Source of the DNA: Candidatus Woesearchaeota archaeon
GTDB lineage: Archaea > Nanobdellota > Nanobdellia > Woesearchaeales > UBA10216
Length of the DNA: 9,949 nucleotides
Assembly: GCA_016180145.1 (NCBI GenBank)
Contig: JACPBT010000003.1
Span: 1-9,949 of the forward strand
Direction: 5' to 3'
A program made the translations under genes and the position numbers. The stretch's first letter is position 1; the number at the start of each line of letters is the position of its first letter. The notes beneath the pieces are model-generated. The model saw only the letters and a list, made by a program, of their open reading frames with translations, did not search any database and was not told where the DNA came from. Positions 1 to 5,506 of the stretch are shown one piece after another.

Positions 1-1
1 G

Positions 2-1636
2 CAGCCAGTGCAGCAGCCAAAAGACATTGTAAATGCCCTTGTCCTTGTAGATGATACAGACAGCAAAAAAATGACCAAGCAGGAGCTGAAGGACAAGCTC
101 ACAGCGATAATAATGCAGGCAGCAGCAGACACTGACAAGAGGCTTGCACCGCAGGTGGTGATACTTTCAGAGCTTTGGCAGAACTGCTATGATGCAAAAT
201 ACGAGCTTCTGAAGATAATTGCATACTCTGCGCCGATATATGACACGGGAATGCTTGCAGCAATAAAGATAGCAGAGATACACAAGGACATGGTGCTGAA
301 AAAGTTTGAAAAATACATTGTAAGCTACGTGCTTGCAGGCTCACTAATACAAGGCAAGGCAACGCCAAAGTCAGACATAGATGTTTTCATAGTAGTGGAT
401 GACACTGACGTAAAGAGGATGACAAGGGCGGAGCTGAAGGACAAGCTAAGGGCAATAATAATAGGCATGGGCATAGAAGCAGGCGAGCTTACAGGAGTAA
501 AGAACAAAATCAACATACAGGTGTACATACTAACAGACTTCTGGGACAGCATAAAAGAGGCAAACCCAATCATATTCACGTTCCTGAGAGACGGCGTGCC
601 GTTCTATGACAGAGGCATATTCATGCCCTGGAAGCAACTGCTCAAAATGGGCAGAATAAAGCCGTCAAGCGAGGCAATAGAGCTTTACATGAGTTCAGGT
701 GACCAACTCATAACGAGAGTAAAGTTCAAACTCAAGGAAATCGGAATGGAGGACACATTCTGGGCAATACTTACTCCAACACAGGCGGCAATAATGCTTT
801 ACGGAGTCGCACCCCCGACACCAAAGGAAACCCCTGACGTGGTAAGGGAGCTGTTTGTGAAAAAAGAAAAGCTGATTGAAGAGGAATACGTGCAGATACT
901 TGAGCGCAACATACAGCTGAGGAAAGAGCTTGAGCACGGCGACAAGAAAGAGTTTACCGGCGCAGAAGTTGACAGGCTGCTTTCAGACTCAGAAAAATAC
1001 CTAAAACGGCTTGACCAGCTCTTCAAGGCGATAGAAAAGATAAAAGAAAAGGAAAGCATCACAGAGATGTATGACCACACAGTCACAATCATAAGAGATG
1101 TCCTTAAGCTGGAAGGCGTGGAAAAGGTGAGTGACCTTGAATTGATACAAATATTTGAAGACGAACTGATAAGCAAGGGAAAAATACCTGCAAAACTCCT
1201 TAGAATGCTTAACAGCATAGTCAAAGCGAACAAGGACTACGAGGCAGGAAAGCTGACACAGACAGAGGTTGAGAAAGTAAAGAAAGACACATCGGAGCTT
1301 ACAAAATTCCTCATTGAATACATGCAGCGCAGGCGCGGCAGGGAACTTGAGAAAGCAAAGATAAGGGTAAAGCACGGCAACAGGTATGGAGAAGTGCTAA
1401 TAATCGGGGATGATGTTTTCATAGTGCATGACCTTGACCACGAGGAAAAGGAAGTGTCAAGAGGAAAGCTGACAGAGTCAGGGGCGATAACAGGAATACA
1501 CCGCTCATCACTGGACGAGCTTGAAAAAGTGCTGGCAAAAACAGAAATACCGCCAAAAGTATTCATAAAGGAAAAGTTGTTTGAAGACCTCAAAGGCATA
1601 TTCGGAAAAGACGTGGAGATACTTGTGAACTATTAA
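2..1636 (+). CDS. Nucleotidyltransferase-fold protein, 5'-truncated by window edge
   Basis: The frame is open to the left edge, and the GTG at 8 has no promoter or ribosome site, so the true start lies outside. Counting from that GTG, residues 111-125 carry the classic nucleotidyltransferase signature G-S-x10-D-I-D (G111, S112, D123, D125), continuing into a hydrophobic strand FIVVDD. Residues 11-89 look like a second, degenerate copy of the part following this signature: both have V-D-D-T-D, then a KMT/RMT-x-ELKDKL-x-AII helix, a strand ending in a (S/D)-(E/F)-(L/F)-W motif and a (I/F)-Y-D-(T/R)-G turn. The C-terminal half (about 280-400) is charged and helical, probably coiled coil. The substrate is unknown; pol-beta-like folds of this kind transfer nucleotides to RNA, protein or small molecules. 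The TM2 gene follows 19 bases later. AUA dominates its isoleucine codons. Family call is good, function open. Confidence 0.8.
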   Translation, partial: QPVQQPKDIVNALVLVDDTDSKKMTKQELKDKLTAIIMQAAADTDKRLAPQVVILSELWQNCYDAKYELLKIIAYSAPIYDTGMLAAIKIAEIHKDMVLKKFEKYIVSYVLAGSLIQGKATPKSDIDVFIVVDDTDVKRMTRAELKDKLRAIIIGMGIEAGELTGVKNKINIQVYILTDFWDSIKEANPIIFTFLRDGVPFYDRGIFMPWKQLLKMGRIKPSSEAIELYMSSGDQLITRVKFKLKEIGMEDTFWAILTPTQAAIMLYGVAPPTPKETPDVVRELFVKKEKLIEEEYVQILERNIQLRKELEHGDKKEFTGAEVDRLLSDSEKYLKRLDQLFKAIEKIKEKESITEMYDHTVTIIRDVLKLEGVEKVSDLELIQIFEDELISKGKIPAKLLRMLNSIVKANKDYEAGKLTQTEVEKVKKDTSELTKFLIEYMQRRRGRELEKAKIRVKHGNRYGEVLIIGDDVFIVHDLDHEEKEVSRGKLTESGAITGIHRSSLDELEKVLAKTEIPPKVFIKEKLFEDLKGIFGKDVEILVNY

Positions 1637-1641
1637 AAAAC

Positions 1642-1646
1642 GGAGG
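1642..1646 (+). promoter_or_regulatory. Shine-Dalgarno site of the TM2 gene
   Basis: GGAGG lies nine bases before the ATG at 1656 and matches the archaeal 16S 3' end. It fixes the start of the TM2 gene and shows internal operon genes here use ribosome binding sites. Confidence 0.7.
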
Positions 1647-1655
1647 CGCATAAAA

Positions 1656-1856
1656 ATGGGAAAAAACAAAACAACAGCAATTCTGCTCTCTTTTTTTCTG
1701 GGTGGATTCGGGGCAGACAGGTTCTATCTGGGATACACACTTCTTGGGGTGCTTAAACTAATCACACTTGGCGGGTTAGGCATCTGGGCGTTGATAGACT
1801 TTATAATGATAGTAACAGGCGCGCTGAAACCGAAAGGCGCTGAATACGAGAAATAG
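1656..1856 (+). CDS. TM2 domain membrane protein
   Basis: This 66-residue protein is almost entirely a TM2 domain. It has a short basic start (MGKNK), a first membrane helix ending in the family motif F-L-G-G-F-G-A-D-R-F-Y-L-G-Y (about 14-27), then a second helix after L-G-G-L-G-I-W-x-L-I-D. These are the diagnostic TM2 residues, in particular the GxxGxxRFYxG turn. TM2 proteins are small helical hairpins; their role is generally unknown, though some are linked to surface or secretion functions. The ATG is supported by GGAGG at 1642-1646, nine bases upstream, so it is probably translated from a transcript shared with the preceding gene. A run of six T directly after the stop (1857-1862) is a plausible archaeal terminator. 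Confidence 0.92.
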   Translation: MGKNKTTAILLSFFLGGFGADRFYLGYTLLGVLKLITLGGLGIWALIDFIMIVTGALKPKGAEYEK

Positions 1857-1862
1857 TTTTTT
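1857..1862 (+). terminator. Oligo-T terminator after the TM2 gene
   Basis: Six T follow the stop codon immediately, with no strong hairpin, as expected for intrinsic archaeal termination. A convergent tRNA gene begins its 3' end 20 bases further on. Confidence 0.4.
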
Positions 1863-1882
1863 GGTAAGGTGCAATTAAGACA

Positions 1883-1970
1883 CGCCGCGGCCGGGGTTTG
1901 AACCCGGAATCCCCTTGGTAAGGAAACCTGCTTATAAGGCAGGCGCGTCTGCCGATTCCGCCACCGCGGC
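1883..1970 (-). tRNA. Type II tRNA with UAU anticodon and Leu-like body
   Basis: On the minus strand a complete cloverleaf folds: acceptor GCCGCGG/CCGCGGC (7 bp), D arm with the GG-AATC-GG-CAGA look of bacterial tRNA-Leu, anticodon stem CCTGC/GCAGG, a long variable arm (CCTT-ACC-AAGG, extendable by two U-G pairs), and T arm CCGGG-TTCAAAC-CCCGG. The seven-base anticodon loop is CTTATAA, so positions 34-36 read UAU, which would decode AUA (isoleucine). Loop C32-U33-U34-A35-U36-A37-A38 is the usual loop of tRNA-Ile(UAU), but tRNA-Ile is never expected to have a long variable arm. The discriminator is G73, whereas Leu tRNAs use A73 and Ser tRNAs G73. No CCA is encoded. A TATA box (CTTATTAAG at 1994-2002) sits 28 bases before G1. 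Charging identity (Ile, Leu or Ser) cannot be read from sequence. Confidence 0.85.
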
Positions 1971-1993
1971 GCGAAATTTATCTTACAACACCG

Positions 1994-2002
1994 CTTAATA
2001 AG
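1994..2002 (-). promoter_or_regulatory. TATA box of the UAU tRNA
   Basis: CTTATTAAG on the minus strand is centred 28 bases before the tRNA 5' end, the spacing seen at the other promoters in this window. Confidence 0.55.
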
Positions 2003-2164
2003 ACCTTCCCAAGAAATTGCGAAAATCCTTCAATGCGCTCGCAATATTTCCTATTTTTTTGCAATCCCTTCAACTCTTTAAATACATGTTTGAAGAATTT
2101 TCATATTAACCGAAAAATTTACAAACAGCAACCGAAAGATTTATTAATTACTGCAACTTTATTA

Positions 2165-2216
2165 TATTGACCTTGGTAAGGATTATTTGCCTGTTCCGGG
2201 AACCCGGAATTTTTTC
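2165..2216 (+). ncRNA. Possible small RNA ending in a hairpin plus T-run
   Basis: A BRE/TATA-like element (CGAAAGATTTATTAA, about 2133-2147) would place a transcription start near 2165. The predicted ~50-nt RNA contains two inverted repeats: CCTT-GGT-AAGG (2171-2181) and TTCCGG-GAAC-CCGGAA (2194-2209), the latter followed by six T. No coding potential. The boundaries are inferred only, and the whole call depends on the promoter being real. Confidence 0.3.
2194..2215 (+). terminator. Perfect palindrome followed by six T
   Basis: TTCCGGGAACCCGGAA (2194-2209) can form a 6-bp stem with a GAAC loop, and T follows at 2210-2215. On the plus strand this looks like an intrinsic terminator. It lies 10 bases beyond the stop of the minus-strand protease gene, for which the T-run is on the wrong side, so it probably ends a plus-strand transcript. 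Confidence 0.4.
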
Positions 2217-2225
2217 TTCTATTTT

Positions 2226-3101
2226 TTATTTTATGTAGCCAAGCATGCCTTCAAGACGTGACCTTTCAAAAGCGAGAATATTCACAGCCCCGAGAATGCT
2301 ATTTGCCACTGCATTAAAGCCAAGCATATGGCCGCAGCTAAGACTCTTGTCAGTCAAAAGCCCTGCCAGGCTGCCATTACTGTCAAAGACAGGAGAGCCG
2401 CTCTGCCCCGGAACAGGCAGCGCTTCAAGATGCAGTCCGCTAAGGAGCTCACCGGAAGTGTGAATCAGGCGGTTACCCCTGCTAAGCAGCTTATTACCTT
2501 CATCCAGTGTTACAAGGTCATTAGCCATAACCCGTCCATATATCGCAGCCACTCCACCGTTTTTGTTATATGCTACAACTTGGATATTATTCCCTTCGTG
2601 AACAGAGCTTCCCTTAACTCTTAACGTAGCAGGCATATAATCCCCCCTAAACGTCGGGAGACCTGAAGGCAGGTGAACCAAAGCAAAATCTGCCATGCGG
2701 TCAAGAACTGCATAGCTTGCCTCTGCCCGCCTGTGCCTGCTGCCCTGCGGCCAAACGCAAACACTGCCCTCACCGTAATCACCGCCATCGTCATATTCAA
2801 ACAAAGCCATCTCAATACCTTTTCCGCTGGAGTTGCTGGTGTGCTGAATGCCATGAGCAACGCTCAGGACATAAGTGTCTTCAACGCAAACTCCTGTAGA
2901 AATCCAAAGAGCATTGCCTTTACTGCTTGCCATCTTAACAAGAGATATTTTCAGGCCAGTATCAACGTCCTGCCCAACTGCATGAAGAATTGAATGCTCA
3001 AGCCTGCGAACTACCTTAAGACGCTTTCCCGAATCAGCATTCATCTTACTTAAAGCTCCGAAATGCCTGACTATTTTCCCGAAAGTATGCCCGTATTCCA
3101 T
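2226..3101 (-). CDS. Trypsin-fold (S1-like) serine protease without signal peptide
   Basis: The protein has the ordered catalytic triad of chymotrypsin-fold peptidases. Numbered from the ATG at 3101: His83 in V-L-S-V-A-H-G, Asp138 in A-D-F-A-L-V, and Ser234 in P-G-Q-S-G-S-P-V-F, followed by the typical G-x-L-A-G-L-L-T strand. A longer reading from GTG 3122 is open, but a TATA box (TTTAAATA on the minus strand, 3125-3132) is centred 27.5 bases before the ATG at 3101. That would start the mRNA at or next to this ATG, so I chose it (291 residues, leaderless). No signal peptide, lipobox or membrane helix is visible, so it appears cytoplasmic, unlike most trypsin-like proteases. The substrate is unknown. 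The next gene upstream on the same strand, DUF4346, has its own promoter. Confidence 0.85.
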   Translation of the reverse strand: MEYGHTFGKIVRHFGALSKMNADSGKRLKVVRRLEHSILHAVGQDVDTGLKISLVKMASSKGNALWISTGVCVEDTYVLSVAHGIQHTSNSSGKGIEMALFEYDDGGDYGEGSVCVWPQGSRHRRAEASYAVLDRMADFALVHLPSGLPTFRGDYMPATLRVKGSSVHEGNNIQVVAYNKNGGVAAIYGRVMANDLVTLDEGNKLLSRGNRLIHTSGELLSGLHLEALPVPGQSGSPVFDSNGSLAGLLTDKSLSCGHMLGFNAVANSILGAVNILAFERSRLEGMLGYIK

Positions 3102-3124
3102 ATAAGAACGGGATAAAAACACAA

Positions 3125-3132
3125 TATTTAAA
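3125..3132 (-). promoter_or_regulatory. TATA box of the protease gene
   Basis: TTTAAATA on the minus strand, centred 27.5 bases before the ATG at 3101. It overlaps the region just upstream of the GTG at 3122 and therefore argues against the longer start. Confidence 0.6.
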
Positions 3133-3148
3133 TGTTACTATTATTAAG

Positions 3149-3496
3149 TTACAATTTTAAATCGCTGTCCTGCACATAAGGGATTTTAAGCCTTCGTGCA
3201 ATCTCAGCTTTCATTGTTTCCCTTCCAAGGTAGGCTGCATGGTCAAGCCTTGAAACAACGCCAGACTTGAGAATGGACTGACAAAGCTCCTTAGCGCTGT
3301 TGGCTGACCACTTCTTCAAGATAACATTGTTCTGCCTGCAATGCCCAACCTCAAGACGCCTGGTATCAGGATTGATTCTAATAAGAAAATAGCCTTTAAC
3401 ATCCATTTGGAACTCGCCCTCATCATAAGAGGAAGAGGCGTCTATATCCTCCATTTCACTGCTTAAGGTAACCTTGGGCTTTTGAACAGGTGCCAT
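3149..3496 (-). CDS. DUF4346 family protein
   Basis: This is a 115-residue protein. Residues 36-110 show the DUF4346 pattern as I know it: G-Y-F-L-I-R-I-N (35-42), a short E-V-G-H-C turn, a helix S-A-K-E-L-C-Q-S-I, then the strongly conserved V-S-R-L-D-H-A-A-Y-L-G-R-E (81-93) and the ending Y-V-Q-D (107-110). The domain occurs alone or fused to other proteins in archaea and cyanobacteria; its biochemical role is not established. The frame stays open upstream to 3706, but that part has the composition of a shadow of the neighbouring gene. A TATA box (TTTAATAG, about 3520-3527) lies 27.5 bases before the ATG at 3496, giving a leaderless start. The first 34 residues are acidic and likely disordered. 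Confidence 0.8.
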   Translation of the reverse strand: MAPVQKPKVTLSSEMEDIDASSSYDEGEFQMDVKGYFLIRINPDTRRLEVGHCRQNNVILKKWSANSAKELCQSILKSGVVSRLDHAAYLGRETMKAEIARRLKIPYVQDSDLKL

Positions 3497-3519
3497 ATAA
3501 GGCAGTAGTGAGAAGTGCC

Positions 3520-3527
3520 TATTAAAC
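3520..3527 (-). promoter_or_regulatory. TATA box of the DUF4346 gene
   Basis: GGTTTAATAG on the minus strand lies just beyond the stop of the preceding gene and 27.5 bases (centre) before the ATG at 3496. It gives DUF4346 its own leaderless transcript. Confidence 0.5.
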
Positions 3528-3528
3528 C

Positions 3529-3981
3529 TTACTGATAACCCTTTGCAGGACTGCCTGAAGCAGAATAGCCCTCCTTTTGGGAGCCGGAAACGCCGTAAGT
3601 AACAGTGGCTGAGCCTGAGGCGCTGTAAGCCCTCAAACTGAAACTGCCATTTGAGGGATTTTTCCCGTCTGAAAACTTTCCAAACAGAAACTGCCCACAA
3701 CTGCAACCGGCAGCAACTTCTTTCTGAACAGGCTGACGCTGCAACTCCTCAACAGGCTGCACCTCATTCTTCGCAGGCTTTTTATCTTCTTCAAAAAGCT
3801 GCCTGCCCTTCATGCGCTGCTCCTCCTCAAGCTTTACCTCAATCCCGCTATGAGGCGCCTGGAGCGGGGTAAGGACAGGCTCAGAGCCGTCGCTGTGATG
3901 GTGGCTTTCCTTAATGATTCTCAAGGCAGCAGACTCAAACTGCTGCTCCTCAATTGCGTCTGAAATCTCATCCATAGTCAT
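3529..3981 (-). CDS. Unknown protein with CSCG motif and 10-residue repeat tail
   Basis: I do not recognise this 150-residue protein. Residues 1-27 are an acidic helix; 27-90 are hydrophilic, glutamate/glutamine-rich and probably disordered or coiled; C93-S-C95-G is a possible half metal site; and the C-terminus (119-150) is three 10-residue repeats, Y-(S/G)-(A/V)-S-G-S-x4, at 119, 129 and 139. The start at 3981 is chosen because its ATG overlaps the stop of the small zinc-ribbon gene upstream as ATGA, a usual sign of translational coupling. A TTG at 3993 and an ATG at 3975 are alternatives. The two genes probably share one promoter. Tyr/Ser/Gly repeats of this sort suggest a flexible or self-associating tail; no function is claimed. 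Confidence 0.65.
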   Translation of the reverse strand: MTMDEISDAIEEQQFESAALRIIKESHHHSDGSEPVLTPLQAPHSGIEVKLEEEQRMKGRQLFEEDKKPAKNEVQPVEELQRQPVQKEVAAGCSCGQFLFGKFSDGKNPSNGSFSLRAYSASGSATVTYGVSGSQKEGYSASGSPAKGYQ

Positions 3982-4082
3982 GCATCCGAGCAATCAGTTG
4001 AAAAGCCGCAATTCTCGCAAAGATAGGTGCAGTGAATGCGCTTAAGCTTTGCGCCGCAAACAGGGCAATTTTCAACCTCCAT
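3978..4082 (-). CDS. Small zinc-ribbon protein (34 residues)
   Basis: A short open frame codes for 34 residues with cysteines at 6, 9, 18, 22, 25 and 31. C-P-V-C-G (6-10) and C-E-N-C-G (22-26) form the two knuckles of a zinc ribbon; the tail F-S-T-D-C-S-D follows. Such minimal ribbons are often missed by gene finders. Support comes from three points: the motif itself, a TATA-like element TTAATAAA (minus strand, 4108-4115) centred about 29 bases before the ATG, consistent with a leaderless transcript, and the 4-base ATGA overlap with the next gene. The frame is also open upstream and would add another C-S-P-Y-C-G pair directly before the Met, but no ATG, GTG or TTG exists there. Role unknown; possibly binds a partner encoded next to it. 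Confidence 0.7.
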   Translation of the reverse strand: MEVENCPVCGAKLKRIHCTYLCENCGFSTDCSDA

Positions 4083-4107
4083 ACCGCAATAAGGAGAACA
4101 GGCGGAA

Positions 4108-4115
4108 TTTATTAA
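4108..4115 (-). promoter_or_regulatory. TATA box for the zinc-ribbon gene
   Basis: TTAATAAA on the minus strand, about 29 bases upstream of the ATG at 4082. With the element at 4170-4177 it forms a divergent promoter region of about 115 bases. Confidence 0.45.
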
Positions 4116-4169
4116 CCCATCGCTATCCTGAACACCACCACTGCCGAAATCAAAAGCGCCATAGAAAGT

Positions 4170-4177
4170 TTTATATA
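4170..4177 (+). promoter_or_regulatory. TATA box of the paralog pair
   Basis: TTTATATA is centred 26.5 bases before the ATG at 4200, so the transcript should be leaderless. It is the strongest consensus TATA box in the window. Confidence 0.7.
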
Positions 4178-4199
4178 AGCAAAAACCGGATTCTGGAAC

Positions 4200-4826
4200 A
4201 TGGCAGATGGCAAAGGACTGCTCGGGCTTGTTTTCAGGAAAAAAGAAGCAACAAAGCCGGCTGAAGAGACAGGGGCTGCTGACCCCAACCTGCCGAAACC
4301 AGTCACATTCGGAGACAGGACAGCAGCGTTCAAGCTCGGCAGGATAAAATACAAGGGGCTGTATGACCTTGATAAGCTATACAAGTTCATGACGAACTGG
4401 CTCAGGCAGATGCGCTTTGAGGTGCACGAAAACCTCTACAAGTCAAAGCCGCCTGAGCTTGAAATAAGGCTCAGGGCAGAAAGAAAAGCAACGGGCTTTT
4501 TAATGGAAGTGGTTACGATATACTATCACAGCTGGGGAGAATACGACATTGAGGTAGTGAAGAACGGAAAAAAGAAAAAGATGGCAAACGCAAGAATGAT
4601 ACTAGAAATAGGAGGAGACATTGTTGCGCCATACAACGACATATTCGGAAGACCAAGATGGGTGGCAAACAAGGCAGAAGTGGGACTGTTCAACATCTTC
4701 AGAAACTGGTTTTTCAAGCGCGAAATAGAATCAGTATACTGGGACACACTCTATTATGAGCTGTGGAGATTCCACTCAGCAGTAAAAGAAGTGCTAAAAC
4801 AGGAAGCATCAGGAAACGTGTGGTAA
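4200..4826 (+). CDS. Unknown protein, first of two tandem paralogs
   Basis: This is a 208-residue soluble protein. Residues 1-45 are a variable, probably disordered basic/acidic leader. The core begins with R-I-K-Y-K-G-L-Y-D-L-D-K-L-Y (48-61) and a W-L-R helix, followed by alternating strand-like segments, including I-Y-Y-H-S-W-G-E-Y, and ends with an aromatic-rich helix (about 170-200) containing F-F-K-R-E-I-E-S-V-Y-W. The next gene has the same layout, so the two are paralogs. Proteins with this GL(Y/F)-x-L-x-x-L-(Y/H) opening are familiar to me as conserved unknowns of DPANN-type archaea; no function is known to me. The start is fixed by the TATA box at 4170-4177. There is no signal peptide or membrane helix. 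The stop is two bases from the next ATG. Confidence 0.8.
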   Translation: MADGKGLLGLVFRKKEATKPAEETGAADPNLPKPVTFGDRTAAFKLGRIKYKGLYDLDKLYKFMTNWLRQMRFEVHENLYKSKPPELEIRLRAERKATGFLMEVVTIYYHSWGEYDIEVVKNGKKKKMANARMILEIGGDIVAPYNDIFGRPRWVANKAEVGLFNIFRNWFFKREIESVYWDTLYYELWRFHSAVKEVLKQEASGNVW

Positions 4827-4828
4827 AA

Positions 4829-5365
4829 ATGGAACGAAGACTTGTAGTAGACCATTTAAGGATAAAATACGAAGGGCTGTTCAACCTCTATGAACTTCAT
4901 AAGCTCATAGAAAGCTGGCTCAGGGAAAAGGCATTTGACAAGCGCGAGTTGAGAAATCAGGAGCATGTAAAGCCTAACGGAAAATACGTTGAGCTCGTCC
5001 TCATGCCATGGAAAAAAATAACAGACTACGCAAGGCACGTCATAAGAATGGAGATAAAAGTCTTCAACCTCAAAGATGTTGTTGTTGAAAGGGACGGGCA
5101 GCGAGTAAAAATGAACCAGGGCAAAGTGGACATAATCATAGACGCATACCTTGACACCGACTACGAAGACAGGTGGGAGCAAAAGCCGTTCTACTTCTTC
5201 ATGAGAACGCTGTTTGACAAATACATCTACAGGACATACTCAACACAGTTTGAGGAGCTGCTCGTAGAGAATGTAGCGCAGCTCCATTCAACGATAAAGT
5301 CATTCCTGAACCTCTACAGGCACGAATTCGGAGTCATGCAAAGGCCTGAAGCGTGGAAGCTTTAA
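4829..5365 (+). CDS. Unknown protein, second of two tandem paralogs
   Basis: This 178-residue protein is related to its upstream neighbour. Both share R-I-K-Y-(K/E)-G-L-(Y/F) (here residues 11-18), a following W-L-R helix, a central -V-V-x-(N/D)-G-(K/Q)-x-(K/R)-K-M- hairpin (V-V-V-E-R-D-G-Q-R-V-K-M here, about 91-102), and a C-terminal aromatic helix ending in an H-S-(A/T)-(V/I)-K segment. It lacks the neighbour's variable N-terminal leader. I place the start at the ATG two bases after the preceding stop; upstream frame extension to 4763 overlaps the neighbour's coding region and reads as a shadow. No good ribosome site is seen, so translation may depend on coupling. The tight pairing suggests the two products act together, perhaps as a heteromer; that is inference. 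Confidence 0.78.
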   Translation: MERRLVVDHLRIKYEGLFNLYELHKLIESWLREKAFDKRELRNQEHVKPNGKYVELVLMPWKKITDYARHVIRMEIKVFNLKDVVVERDGQRVKMNQGKVDIIIDAYLDTDYEDRWEQKPFYFFMRTLFDKYIYRTYSTQFEELLVENVAQLHSTIKSFLNLYRHEFGVMQRPEAWKL

Positions 5366-5373
5366 AGATAGAG

Positions 5374-5469
5374 TGCGGGGGACGTGATTTGAACACGCGA
5401 AGGGACTAACCCACAGGATTTCCTGCTGACTTAAGTCCTGCGCATTTGGCCAGGCTTTGCTACCCCCGC
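5374..5469 (-). tRNA. tRNA-Leu(UAA) with a 10-nt intron
   Basis: Minus strand: acceptor GCGGGGG/CCCCCGC with A73, an archaeal class II D arm (GCAAAGCCTGGCCAAATGC), anticodon stem CAGGA/TCCTG, variable arm with GGG/CCC, and T arm GCGTG-TTCAAAT-CACGT. The bases between the anticodon stem strands number 17, ten too many for a normal loop. Removing 5420-5429 leaves the loop CTTAAGA, with anticodon UAA and the intron at the usual archaeal 37/38 site. The junction can form a three-base AAA bulge beside a short CUU/AGG helix, a relaxed bulge-helix-bulge. A73 and the long arm agree with leucine. No CCA is encoded. A TATA box at 5494-5501 lies 28 bases upstream. Confidence 0.9.
5420..5429 (-). other. 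Predicted 10-nt tRNA-Leu intron (position 37/38)
   Basis: TCAGCAGGAA on the minus strand. Its removal restores a seven-base anticodon loop. Ten bases is very short for an archaeal intron, so the exact borders could shift by one or two bases. Confidence 0.6.
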
Positions 5470-5493
5470 ATGAGCCGGACTCTTTAAACATTG

Positions 5494-5501
5494 TTTATAA
5501 A
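5494..5501 (-). promoter_or_regulatory. TATA box of tRNA-Leu
   Basis: TTTATAAA, centred 28.5 bases before the tRNA 5' end. It abuts the stop of the DUF192 gene transcribed in the same direction. Confidence 0.6.
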
Positions 5502-5506
5502 CTTTT

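Larger units (their letters stand above)
1971..2225. other. Gene-free stretch with hairpins and promoter-like repeats
   Basis: I see no credible protein gene in these 255 bases. They hold the tRNA promoter; a 7-bp inverted repeat ATTGCGA/TCGCAAT (2016-2022/2039-2045) followed nine bases later by seven T (2054-2060); a TATA-like CTTTAAATAC near 2075; a direct repeat AACCGAAARATTTA at 2109-2122 and 2131-2144; the 12-mer CCTTGGTAAGGA at 2171; and a palindrome followed by T. This is unusually structured for a spacer and may encode one or more small RNAs on the plus strand. Confidence 0.5.

Noticed and set aside
99..1599. Several minus-strand frames opposite the left-edge gene
   Set aside because: They mirror a well-supported plus-strand protein and show low-complexity Ser/Leu/Phe shadows with no motifs or promoters.
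1883..1970. Reading the UAU tRNA as a class I tRNA with an intron in the variable region
   Set aside because: The insert forms a proper variable arm and the D arm is of Leu class II type, so an intron is not needed.
3102..3122. GTG start seven codons upstream in the protease gene
   Set aside because: The TATA box lies only a few bases before this GTG, so the transcript should begin after it, at the ATG at 3101.
3497..3706. N-terminal extension of the DUF4346 protein
   Set aside because: It overlaps the neighbour's coding region, has Arg/Cys/Phe-rich shadow composition, and a promoter sits directly before the ATG at 3496.
4083..4202. Extension of the zinc-ribbon frame with an extra C-S-P-Y-C-G
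   Set aside because: No ATG, GTG or TTG exists in that stretch and the promoter element lies within it; kept only as a note.
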